DNA of 37,985 nt from Coriobacteriaceae bacterium AF45-21 (GTDB lineage Bacteria; Actinomycetota; Coriobacteriia; Coriobacteriales; Coriobacteriaceae). The translations under genes and the position numbers were made by a program. Shown here piece by piece: positions 30,009 through 37,567 of this stretch. Under the pieces are notes generated by a model. It was not told the DNA's origin, ran no database searches, and saw only the letters and a list, made by a program, of their open reading frames with translations. Position 1 is the first letter of the stretch. Each line of letters opens with the position of its first letter. The DNA is taken from positions 1 through 37,985 of the forward strand of contig JAQCYU010000024.1 of assembly GCA_027682925.1 (NCBI GenBank), given 5' to 3'.

Positions 30009-30611
30009 CTAGAGCGCTTTCTTGCTGGGCGCAATCACTTCGTCCACCAGGCCCAGTTCTAGGGCGCGTTTGGCGTTACACCAGCAGTCGCGCTCGGTGA
30101 GCTCATGGAACTCCTGAGCGCTCAGGTTGCCGTGCTCGGCCAGTAGCTCGTCCAGCTCGGCACGCATGGCTGCCGCATGCTGGGCCACAATCTCGATATC
30201 GGTCTGCTGCGCCATGCCCGTGCCGCCCATTAGCTGGTGAATGAGCACCTGCGTGTGGCGGTACACCTGGCGGTGGTCGCCGCAGGCCAAGATCACCGCG
30301 GCCATCGAGGCCACGACGCCCTCACCCACCGTGATCACGGGGCAATCGAGCGACTGCATGGTGTCGATGAGCGCCAGCCCCGCCGTAACGCTGCCGCCCG
30401 GGCTATTGATGATGAGGGTGATGGGCTCGGCCGCGCTTTGATGTTCCAGCACCAGCATGGACTTAATAAGGCCGTTGCAGGTCACATCGTTGACCTCGCC
30501 CTCCAGCAGCAGCACGCGGCTGTTAAGCAGCTCGCTTGCCATATCGACGGCGGCAACGCGGCCGTCCTTGGACTTCTTGATGATGCTGGGCTCACGATAC
30601 ATAACGGACAT
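30009..30611 (-). CDS. clpP: ClpP-like serine protease (200 aa)
   Basis: The catalytic triad is visible: Ser102 in VVASMAAVILA, His125 in VLIHQLMGG and Asp175 in TERDCW. The oxyanion region INSPGGSVTAG (69-79) and length match ClpP. The usual MIHQP loop is LIHQL. ClpP forms barrels that degrade proteins fed by AAA+ unfoldases such as ClpX. This copy is far from any typical clpX-tig locus; instead it follows a TraG-like gene, and the ClpX-like protein at 9312-11080 has no zinc domain. It is probably an accessory ClpP dedicated to the island rather than the housekeeping one. The ATG at 30611 has a GAAGGGA-type ribosome site. Confidence 0.9.
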   Translation of the reverse strand: MSVMYREPSIIKKSKDGRVAAVDMASELLNSRVLLLEGEVNDVTCNGLIKSMLVLEHQSAAEPITLIINSPGGSVTAGLALIDTMQSLDCPVITVGEGVVASMAAVILACGDHRQVYRHTQVLIHQLMGGTGMAQQTDIEIVAQHAAAMRAELDELLAEHGNLSAQEFHELTERDCWCNAKRALELGLVDEVIAPSKKAL

Positions 30612-30657
30612 GGCAATTCCCTTCTAAACGGAATCGGTAAGGAGGCAAAAACTGGAC

Positions 30658-30688
30658 CGCACGGCTTACGGCTAACGGAAGCCGTGCG
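30658..30688 (-). terminator. Hairpin between TraG-like and ClpP-like genes
   Basis: Perfect 10-bp arms 30658-30667 and 30679-30688 around an 11-base loop. On the minus strand the stem is followed after a few bases by TTTTT. It may partly terminate transcription from the TraG gene or act as an attenuator ahead of clpP. Confidence 0.6.
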
Positions 30689-30726
30689 ACAAAATATGCA
30701 AGATGGGATACACAAAGCTGCAGGGA

Positions 30727-32211
30727 CTAATCCCTTAGCCACTTAGCTGCATTGGGATGGTCGTCGCAATAGTACTTCTTGGCGCGGAAGGGACGCATGC
30801 CGGTCACCTTGACCAGGCAATCGGTGCGAGGCATAAGCCCAACCTCGCCTGGGGTCATCACGCAACCGCGCACATCTACGGCAGTGCGCTCGGCGCCCAC
30901 GTACTTGGTGCCCAAAACCGACTCGCCACACAGTTCGCTTATGTAGTTCTGCGTCGCGATGTTGCTGCCGCCACCCATATAGACCAAGCTATCGCAGTTA
31001 TCGAGGATGGTAAGCGCCGTTGATTTGCCGTACACGACATCGAGCTGGCTCAGCGATTGCGCACACATCAAAAAGCTAATGCCGCGACTGCGCACGGTCG
31101 CAATGCTGCGCTCAAAATCGGGGATGCGTCCCACATTGGGAAACTCATCGAGCACAAACTGCACGCGACGCTGCAAATGGCCGCTGGGGCTGGCATCGGC
31201 ACGGCGCTGGGCAAGGTTAAACAGCTGCTTAAGGGCAACGTTCGCAAGCCATGCATTAGCCGAATCGTTGTCGCTCACTTTAAGATCGATCACGCGCTTG
31301 CCCTCGTCAATACGATCAAGACGCATCTCGTCATTCTCAAAAACGCGCATGAGCTGAGGCGTCTTAAGCCGCGAGATAGTTGCATTGAGCGTGATCAGAA
31401 TACTCTTAAGCGTCCTATCTGCCGCACCTCGAAAATCGCGATACTGCTCAACGCCATACAGATCAGCGTTCTCCGCACCATACTTATCGAGAAACTCCCT
31501 GGACTCTACCTCTTCTACAAGGTAGTCCAACGGGAATCGCCCCTCACCATCTCCCGTAACCTTGATGAGCGCAGCCAGTTTAAAGACGTTGTTCATCTTA
31601 AGGTAGCGGCGCGGAGCCTCAGGATCCCCGCCTGGCGCAAATGTGCCAGCAAGGCACTCCAGGAGGAACAGGATTCCAACAATCGCTCGAAGCAGCAGGT
31701 CGTTCGCGTTGTCCCAAAACGGGTCGTTCCTAAAGCTGCGCCTGTCAGGATCGATCCCCTCCATGATTGCCGCCACCGTGGTGGGGATATCCTCGACATC
31801 CATCACGTAGCGCAGGGGATCGTACCCGGACGACTGCTCGGGATTGATGGTGTCGAGAACCGTTACCTCGTAGCCGTCCTCTTCAAAGCCTTTTCCCGTG
31901 CGGCGCAGTAACTCGCCCTTGGTGTCTGTGACCACATAGCAGCACTCGTGGTGGTTGAGCAGGTTGGGCAAAACGAAACTCGCTGTTTTGCCGCTACCAG
32001 TACCGCCAAAGGCAAAAACATTGTTGGACACGCTTGTCTCCCAGTGCTTGTCGCCCTCGTAGAAAGCCACCGTGGCACCTTGCGCCAAGATCACATCGCG
32101 CTGCTCATCGCCGGATGACAGCGCCTGCATCTCCTCCTTAGTCGCCCACTTCTTGGTCTGATACTCCGTTTGCTGCGCGGCCTCGTAGCCGTACATCTTG
32201 ATGACTGACAT
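30727..32211 (-). CDS. Soluble TraG/VirD4-like coupling ATPase (494 aa)
   Basis: I chose the ATG at 32211, which has AAAGGAG upstream. Walker A GGTGSGKT is at residues 69-76 and Walker B FVLDEFPNVG has DE at 355-356. Other family signs: VVTDTKGELLRRT, FWDNANDLLLRA, CAQSLSQLDVVYG and a C-terminal MPGEVGLM-like TPGEVGLMPRTDC segment. Typical VirD4/TraG couplers have two N-terminal membrane helices, but none is seen here. No relaxase or other mating-channel gene is in this window, so it may be a leftover of a conjugative element or a soluble ATPase with another role. It is 37 bases after the 32249-33166 gene. Confidence 0.9.
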   Translation of the reverse strand: MSVIKMYGYEAAQQTEYQTKKWATKEEMQALSSGDEQRDVILAQGATVAFYEGDKHWETSVSNNVFAFGGTGSGKTASFVLPNLLNHHECCYVVTDTKGELLRRTGKGFEEDGYEVTVLDTINPEQSSGYDPLRYVMDVEDIPTTVAAIMEGIDPDRRSFRNDPFWDNANDLLLRAIVGILFLLECLAGTFAPGGDPEAPRRYLKMNNVFKLAALIKVTGDGEGRFPLDYLVEEVESREFLDKYGAENADLYGVEQYRDFRGAADRTLKSILITLNATISRLKTPQLMRVFENDEMRLDRIDEGKRVIDLKVSDNDSANAWLANVALKQLFNLAQRRADASPSGHLQRRVQFVLDEFPNVGRIPDFERSIATVRSRGISFLMCAQSLSQLDVVYGKSTALTILDNCDSLVYMGGGSNIATQNYISELCGESVLGTKYVGAERTAVDVRGCVMTPGEVGLMPRTDCLVKVTGMRPFRAKKYYCDDHPNAAKWLRD

Positions 32212-32248
32212 GGCGTGGCTCCTTTCTTGTCCGTGACGTTGGTGGTTG

Positions 32249-33166
32249 TTAAGCAATGCGATCGACACCGTCGTCCTCATTGAGCTGTGCCGAGCGCGAC
32301 GACTTGGTCGCGTGGCCGATCAGGCGCTCGGCCTGCGCCAGATAACTCTCGCGAGCAGCAGTTGAAACCGTCCCGTCGCGCAGATACGCAAGCAATGCAT
32401 TAATCATCAGCTTGTCGAGCAGGTCGTATCCCTTGGCCCGAGCGCAGTTGAGGAGGTAGCGGTCCTGAAGCCCCCGTACCTTAGTTGCCAAATCGATTTC
32501 CATCTTTTCCTCCATGTAATAAAAAGTGTGTCGTTCGTCCAAAAGTGCCTCAAACGGGCGTTTGACGCATAACTCAAAGTTGAAACGCGGACTCGTATCG
32601 AACACGCGTCGTTGCACCTTGAGGTAGCGCTTATAAAACATGACGGCATCATCTTCATCCGCCGTAAAGCCACGCGATCCATCGCGGTGCAGCCGGTCGT
32701 AAGGCTTTTTGCTATCGATATGGCGCACGAATGGGGACGGAATATAGGCATCCTTCTTGACGTTGTACTTCATCCCTGTCGTAACCTGCTCAAACAAGAG
32801 AACGCCAGCTGACTTAAAAGCCGCATTACATCCATGCCTAAACATGCTCACCACGGCTGCCACGCTGCCCATGCAGCTATCGCGCGGGGAAAAATACAGC
32901 GAAAGCAAAGCGAGCGTCGCAGCAGTCAAAAGCTCGCGGGCCTCGTGTACATCGGCTCGATACTGCTCGGGCACCAGCCCGGGAATATCGGGCGAGCGCT
33001 CTTCCAGCACGCCAACGAGCGATTTAGCCAGGCGCTCGACGTTCTTCTCGCCGCAGTACGGACACGGAAGTGGCAGCTCTGCCTTCCTGTTCACTTCGCA
33101 CATACCGCGGAGATCCTCGTCGATCGCACTGAGGAATGCCTCGTAAATACTGTCCCGTTTCTTCAT
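32249..33166 (-). CDS. Hypothetical protein with zinc-type CPYCGEKN motif (305 aa)
   Basis: The ATG at 33166 is preceded by a modest AGAAAG site. The N-terminal half contains CPYCGEKN near residue 35 and a helical region; the centre has HIDSKKPYDRLHRDGSRGF and MFYKRYLKVQRR. A Cys-x(2)-Cys pair alone is not enough for a full zinc finger. The protein is soluble and not from a family I recognise. It is transcribed into the TraG-like gene and may be a conjugation accessory or regulatory protein. Confidence 0.65.
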   Translation of the reverse strand: MKKRDSIYEAFLSAIDEDLRGMCEVNRKAELPLPCPYCGEKNVERLAKSLVGVLEERSPDIPGLVPEQYRADVHEARELLTAATLALLSLYFSPRDSCMGSVAAVVSMFRHGCNAAFKSAGVLLFEQVTTGMKYNVKKDAYIPSPFVRHIDSKKPYDRLHRDGSRGFTADEDDAVMFYKRYLKVQRRVFDTSPRFNFELCVKRPFEALLDERHTFYYMEEKMEIDLATKVRGLQDRYLLNCARAKGYDLLDKLMINALLAYLRDGTVSTAARESYLAQAERLIGHATKSSRSAQLNEDDGVDRIA

Positions 33167-33216
33167 GAATGCTTCTTTCTATCCGGTTTCAGGTGGTTGA
33201 TGTAAGTCTGTTCTAA

Positions 33217-33242
33217 GTTCTAGAATGTTCTGACGCTAGAAC
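33217..33242. promoter_or_regulatory. Inverted repeat in the divergent region before 33166 and 33455
   Basis: GTTCTAG (33217-33223) and CTAGAAC (33236-33242) are separated by 12 bases, with a further AGAATGTTCT between them. It may be an operator for one or both divergent genes. A 10-bp palindrome AGCAATTGCT also lies at 33333-33342. Confidence 0.35.
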
Positions 33243-33395
33243 GATGATTATTGATCTAACCTGTAGTTTCATAAGTGAAATCATCCTGCTCGATTGCTTA
33301 GTTTGCCTAAAGGCTACAAAGCGAATGTATCAAGCAATTGCTATTGAGTTGGCTTTGGATTGCTTCGAGGATAGCACAGCGTGCTGTTCTCGTCA

Positions 33396-33425
33396 TTAGA
33401 AATTTTAATATTTTTCTGCTAATAT
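33396..33425 (+). promoter_or_regulatory. Promoter of the second HsdM/HsdS-like gene
   Basis: TTAGAA (33396-33401), an 18-base spacer and TAATAT (33420-33425), 30 bases before the ATG at 33455, in a strongly AT-rich stretch. Confidence 0.45.
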
Positions 33426-33454
33426 AAACCCACTGAGAAGAAAGGGCTCTATAC

Positions 33455-34894
33455 ATGCGTGAAACTACATCATCATTGCCACGCCTCACCGCCGCCGCCC
33501 TCTCGCGCGCGCTTAACCTGGAACAAGGCAGTCGCCTGCTCACTGTCCGTCTGCCTGGCGCTGTGGATGCCGAAGATCTCGCTAAGTGCTTTACCCTAAA
33601 CGGTAACGGCGTGCCCGATATTTGTGAGCTTGAACCCGGAAAGCAGAATGCAAGCGATGATGATGCAGCGCCGGTGTTTGTCGATGCATCAAACTACTAC
33701 CGCGCAAATAAGCACGATATCGAAAAAGACAGTGCCGCGCTCATCGATTATTTGGAGCCTGGCTACCTTGATTTTTGCGACTGGGGTCCTTTTATTTGGT
33801 GCCTGTATGCTCTCGCCCTTTCGGGCCGCACTCGAGCAGCCGTGGTACTTCCCGCCGATTTACTTGATAAAGCTGAACAAGCACGCACGATTTTGATACG
33901 CGAAGGGCTCATCGAGAGCGTCGTTTATTTGCCACTTTCCGAGCCCAGGCCCTACATGACAAGCGCGCTCCTCATACTGTCTTCAGGAAATCGCAGCGTT
34001 GCATTTCGCAGCGCAATTGAGCCCGGACCGCGTTTTCAATATGTGACTAAAACATCGTATTACTCTGATATCACCTTTTCTATCTCTCCTGACTGGGCCC
34101 GCATTGATACCAATACGCCAAGATCGACGCCAATCGAAACGTCCACTTTTGCCACGCGCGAGCTGCTCCAACACCACGCCGCTCTCTCAAAAGGCAAAAT
34201 CAGCCTCATCGCCATCACCCGAAACTACAGCGCCACACTCGGTGACTATTTTACGCGAGTCGCGCCATTCATGCCCCGCGAGAGCACGACATCGAACGAC
34301 ATTGACGCAGTCGAGGTGCGCCGAATCTCATCTCAAGATTTTCAGGACGGCAATCTTCTGCCCGTAGATGCTGTAGAGAGTGCAAATGGCTCGGATTCCA
34401 AAATCGTAAAGGTGAACCCCAGCGTTCTCGATCGATATGAGCTCCGCGCTGGAGATATCGTCATGCCACGCATGCTGGGTCGCTACGGCGCGTCCAACCT
34501 GCTCGTCGTCAGCGCCGATGACGCGAAGCAACACCTGGTTGCTTCGCATAACACCACCGTCATTCGCCCGTTGTTCCAAACGATGACCGAAGAGGAGCGC
34601 GTAGTGTTTTCGGAGATAATCGTTGGATACCTTACCGAAGGCCATGGGGCGAAGCTGATTCAAGCATTAACTGAAGCAGCCAGCATCCGCGCCATCCGCC
34701 CTACCGACCTGTTCGAGATCGAAGTCCCGCCAGCGCTCGACCCGCGCACGCGCGAGTACAGCGAATCCATCAATCGCTTTGCCGAGGTCGTAGAAGCAAA
34801 GAAACAAGCCGAGACCGCTGTCGCCCAAGCCCAGCGCAACCTCGAAACCGCAAAGAAGGCCGTCACTCAGGTGGTCGACCAGGCCTGCGAATAG
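33455..34894 (+). CDS. Second HsdM/HsdS-like fusion (479 aa)
   Basis: The start at 33455 has AAAGGG 8 bases upstream. Residues 100-180 resemble the end of a type I methyltransferase subunit (IREGLIESVVYLPL, SALLILSSGN). The following part is specificity-subunit-like (LGDYFTRVAPF, YELRAGDIVMPRMLGRYG). A helical C-terminus (QAETAVAQAQRNLETAKKA) could mediate pairing. No SAM or NPPY motif is visible. The layout matches the protein at 12399-14042, though the sequences are clearly divergent. Two such stand-alone proteins at either side of the island suggest a shared role such as DNA targeting. It is followed by a stem-loop and converges on AbiEii. Confidence 0.7.
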   Translation: MRETTSSLPRLTAAALSRALNLEQGSRLLTVRLPGAVDAEDLAKCFTLNGNGVPDICELEPGKQNASDDDAAPVFVDASNYYRANKHDIEKDSAALIDYLEPGYLDFCDWGPFIWCLYALALSGRTRAAVVLPADLLDKAEQARTILIREGLIESVVYLPLSEPRPYMTSALLILSSGNRSVAFRSAIEPGPRFQYVTKTSYYSDITFSISPDWARIDTNTPRSTPIETSTFATRELLQHHAALSKGKISLIAITRNYSATLGDYFTRVAPFMPRESTTSNDIDAVEVRRISSQDFQDGNLLPVDAVESANGSDSKIVKVNPSVLDRYELRAGDIVMPRMLGRYGASNLLVVSADDAKQHLVASHNTTVIRPLFQTMTEEERVVFSEIIVGYLTEGHGAKLIQALTEAASIRAIRPTDLFEIEVPPALDPRTREYSESINRFAEVVEAKKQAETAVAQAQRNLETAKKAVTQVVDQACE

Positions 34895-34915
34895 CGCATA
34901 GGCAGTAGAAACGTC

Positions 34916-34958
34916 TTAAGCCGGCGACAGGAACTAATTCTGCCGCCCGCCGGCTTAA
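34916..34958. terminator. Stem-loop between HsdM/HsdS-like gene and AbiEii
   Basis: Perfect 11-bp arms TTAAGCCGGCG (34916-34926) and CGCCGGCTTAA (34948-34958) with a 21-base loop, between convergent stop codons. Likely a bidirectional terminator. Confidence 0.65.
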
Positions 34959-34967
34959 CTATCTAGC

Positions 34968-35858
34968 CTATTCCCATCCCGTGGTCTGAGGATTCCATTT
35001 GCACACATTCGCCGAATGATTAAAGCACGGTGTATACAACCGATTGACGACCTCTTCTGCCCCAGCAATGTTCCCCGCGAGATCAAGTACCCCCGCCTGC
35101 CTCGCCATCTTTACGTACTGTGCAGAACCATTTTGTTTCCACCAGAGAGGCGCCACGAACTCTTCCGGCATTGCCACTTTGCGGGCAGACGCTTCTTTCT
35201 CGACCCTCTCGACAAGCGTAGCCCCATCGACGAAGCAAGTTTTCGCGTACACCAAGATGTCGACTATATCCTTGATTCGCGATGAAGCACGGCCCTCATG
35301 CATCTCTATCATTGCGAGCAATTTATCTGCAAGGGCACTCTCCACTCGGCATACTCGATAGTCGCAGACTGGGAGCCCCTCGATATTCAGACGATCGATC
35401 GGCGCAAGAACCTCAGGCTCAAGTCCCCGCACTTCATCAATTACCAAGTCAATTGAAATTGGCTGTAGCTTCTTGGTTCCCATAAAGGGGGTGAACCACA
35501 CCTTCGCACCGCACCGATACTCATCTTCTTCTTTGATTTGCTCTGCACGATCAAAGACGAACGAAACGAAATCCTCCAGATCAATCGAAGCAGCCTGCAC
35601 CAGATCGACAATAGCCTCTTCGAGACTCTCCTCTTGAGCAACCAAGTCAATATCTCTTGTGACACGTGCATCGAGTGTTCGCGCCAGGACGCTTTGACCG
35701 CCCTTGAGCACAAAGCTGCCGTCATCTTCTGAAAAAACGCGACATAGGAAGCGATGAAAGTAGAAACCGACGATTGCCCGATTAGTATCCATTGGTGATT
35801 CTCTTGCGGCATTCCTAACAGCCATCTCCAATGCGGCAGGCGTTTTGTACTTCACCAT
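34968..35858 (-). CDS. AbiEii-type nucleotidyltransferase toxin (296 aa)
   Basis: Contains FVLKGGQSV (49-57) with RVTRDIDL (65-72, Asp69 and Asp71), the nucleotidyltransferase core of AbiEii/MenA-type toxins, then ESALADKLLAM and RIKDIVDI later. These enzymes block growth by adding nucleotides to RNA targets such as tRNA and protect against phage by abortive infection. It is 15 bases after the AbiEi gene on the same strand, with GGAGG close to the ATG. It converges on the HsdM/HsdS-like gene at 33455. Confidence 0.85.
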   Translation of the reverse strand: MVKYKTPAALEMAVRNAARESPMDTNRAIVGFYFHRFLCRVFSEDDGSFVLKGGQSVLARTLDARVTRDIDLVAQEESLEEAIVDLVQAASIDLEDFVSFVFDRAEQIKEEDEYRCGAKVWFTPFMGTKKLQPISIDLVIDEVRGLEPEVLAPIDRLNIEGLPVCDYRVCRVESALADKLLAMIEMHEGRASSRIKDIVDILVYAKTCFVDGATLVERVEKEASARKVAMPEEFVAPLWWKQNGSAQYVKMARQAGVLDLAGNIAGAEEVVNRLYTPCFNHSANVCKWNPQTTGWE

Positions 35859-35873
35859 GTCCTCCGTTTCGCA

Positions 35874-36497
35874 TTACCCGTTCAGTACCATCAGCAAAGG
35901 CGCCATCAGCTCGCGTCGTTTGGCGGTTTTAGAGTTCTCCTCTACAAGATCCTTCAGCCGTTGTATATCGAGTCCACGTCCAAGCGCGTCGTGATAGGCA
36001 TCGATAATTAATGAGGGATCCTCGCAATCGAGGCAAAGATCGACAAGCGTGCGCTCGGGTTTAGTTACCGGCAGGCCGTCGAGCCAAACGATGTCCCGCT
36101 CAGCAATCTCGCGCTTTACAAAAGAAAGGGATTCGTTTCTTGTATTGATACGCATGGGCGCGGTCATCCTGTAGGGGGACAGATAGAAATCGCCCATTTG
36201 CTGCAGGTTCGCCGCTGTCGTACCGCTCACGGCGATGCCATCCCACTGACGTTTTCTCTCCCACGCGCAAAGGGAGGGATTGGTGAGCTTCCAAAAGGCG
36301 TTGAGTTCGTCGGTGTCTCGGCGCTGCGTTCCAGACATCCGGTAGGCGCCGTGGCATATCCGTTCAAGACGCCCTGCGCGGCATGAGTGCGCCAGCGCAT
36401 CTCGAGAGATGTCCATGCGAGCCGCCTGGGCTGTGGTGAACACGCCCTCGCTCTCGGAAAGCTCGCTTATCGCCGCTATGTTGCTAAAGTACTTCAT
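35874..36497 (-). CDS. AbiEi-type antitoxin / transcription regulator (207 aa)
   Basis: The N-terminus carries a winged-helix pattern (EGVFTTAQAARMDISRDALAHSCRAGRLERICHG, quoted in parts: FTTAQAARMDIS and RICHGAYRM), followed by the C-terminal domain with KPERTLVDLCLD and DALGRGLDIQRLKDLVEE. AbiEi antitoxins of type IV systems repress their own promoter and counter AbiEii. The promoter at 36504-36531 places the -10 box only 6 bases before the ATG at 36497, suggesting a leaderless mRNA; the in-frame ATG at 36521 would lie upstream of the -10. The AbiEii toxin follows directly. Confidence 0.85.
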   Translation of the reverse strand: MKYFSNIAAISELSESEGVFTTAQAARMDISRDALAHSCRAGRLERICHGAYRMSGTQRRDTDELNAFWKLTNPSLCAWERKRQWDGIAVSGTTAANLQQMGDFYLSPYRMTAPMRINTRNESLSFVKREIAERDIVWLDGLPVTKPERTLVDLCLDCEDPSLIIDAYHDALGRGLDIQRLKDLVEENSKTAKRRELMAPLLMVLNG

Positions 36498-36503
36498 GCT
36501 GCA

Positions 36504-36531
36504 ATTGTAGGATATTTTCATACTTTTGCAA
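36504..36531 (-). promoter_or_regulatory. Promoter of the AbiE operon, likely leaderless
   Basis: On the minus strand: TTGCAA (36531-36526), 16-base spacer, TACAAT (36509-36504), then 6 bases to the ATG at 36497. This spacing would start the mRNA at or near the first codon. Confidence 0.6.
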
Positions 36532-36616
36532 CGTGATTTTTGATCCATTAGATCCGTTTGCCTTGTTTACCCCATTTCTGACGCCGTTTTGCACCGGCAC
36601 CCCATCCCCCGCTATT

Positions 36617-36796
36617 GAGGTCTAATACTTTTCCGCGAAGTGAACGGCTGTTTTTGGACCCCTGAAACATCCGCATTTTTCGGCGGCAAAATCGTGGGAT
36701 TTCAGCATTGAAACCGCAGGAAGCGGCACCTCTAAAGTGTCGATGCTTCGGGGGTCCGATTTAGCTCGTTCACTTCTCGGAAAAGTATTAGACCTC
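36617..36796. repeat. 180-bp element with long terminal inverted repeats
   Basis: This is most of the 509-base gene-free stretch between AbiEi and the DUF4342 gene. Its ends are inverted repeats of 30 bp (36617-36646 and 36767-36796) with one mismatch, beginning GAGGTCTAATAC. Inner arms near 36656-36671 (GGACCCCTGAAACATC) and its near complement near 36742-36757 extend the pairing. No ORF and no clear target-site duplication. It may be a MITE-like element or a structured RNA/terminator. Confidence 0.75.
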
Positions 36797-36865
36797 GCTG
36801 CTAGCCACCTAGAAGGGCACCTCTCCCTTCCTCACTGCCACCCAAAAACTCATCCAACATTAATC

Positions 36866-36893
36866 TTGGCTCAAGAATCGCTTAATCTATAAC
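36866..36893 (+). promoter_or_regulatory. Promoter of the DUF4342 gene
   Basis: TTGGCT (36866-36871), a 16-base spacer and TATAAC (36888-36893), about 114 bases before the ATG at 37007. The transcript would have a GC-rich leader of about 105 bases. Confidence 0.55.
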
Positions 36894-37006
36894 CTGCACT
36901 ATAGAGTTCGACCAAGGGCGGGGCGGCGCAACGCAAACCGCCGAACGCAACGCTCGCGCCCGAGCAAATTGCCCGGAGTCGCGCCCATCGAACGAAAGGA
37001 CAGGTC

Positions 37007-37549
37007 ATGGACGACCTCGAAAAAGTTGAAACCATCCGCACCAAGTGCAACGTGAGTTACACCGATGCCAAGGCGGCGCTCGACGCTGCCGACGGCAACG
37101 TTTTGGATGCCATCATTTGGCTCGAGTCGCAGGGCAAGACCCAGACCACGTCGGCGCATGCCGCCACCGAGTCCGCGCCAGTCGATGAGCCCTCTGCCGA
37201 GATGGTCGCCGCGCAGGCAGCCTACGAAAAGTCGAGCGAAAAGACCGACTTCTCCAAGAAGATGGACAGCGTGTGGGAGTACCTCAAAAAGCTCTTCCGC
37301 CTGAGTCTGGACACCAAGTTTATCGCCACGCGCCGCGATGCGATCATCCTCAACATCCCTATCCTGATTCCCATCGTCGCGCTGTTTGCCTGGGGCGCCA
37401 CGATATGGCTGATGCTGATTGGCCTGTTCTTTGGCATGCGCTACCGCATCGACAGCGACGGCGACGTGCCCGGCAGCATCAACAACCTTATGGATAGCGC
37501 TGCTAACGCCGCGGACGACATCAAGCAAAATCTCAACGACGACAAGTAA
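37007..37549 (+). CDS. UBA-like/DUF4342 membrane-associated protein (180 aa)
   Basis: The start at 37007 has GAAAGGA upstream. Residues 5-41 form a UBA/EF-Ts-like three-helix motif (VETIRTKCNVSYTDAKAAL; NVLDAIIWLE). A charged linker follows. The DUF4342-like part (about 85-150) contains FIATRRDAIILNIPI and two hydrophobic stretches forming a hairpin-like membrane segment. The tail is acidic. It is 18 bases before the response regulator and likely co-transcribed. This domain pair occurs in Actinobacteria and Firmicutes as an uncharacterised, possibly stress-related protein. It marks the right side of the accessory region. Confidence 0.85.
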   Translation: MDDLEKVETIRTKCNVSYTDAKAALDAADGNVLDAIIWLESQGKTQTTSAHAATESAPVDEPSAEMVAAQAAYEKSSEKTDFSKKMDSVWEYLKKLFRLSLDTKFIATRRDAIILNIPILIPIVALFAWGATIWLMLIGLFFGMRYRIDSDGDVPGSINNLMDSAANAADDIKQNLNDDK

Positions 37550-37567
37550 TCGCAGACGGGGGCACGC

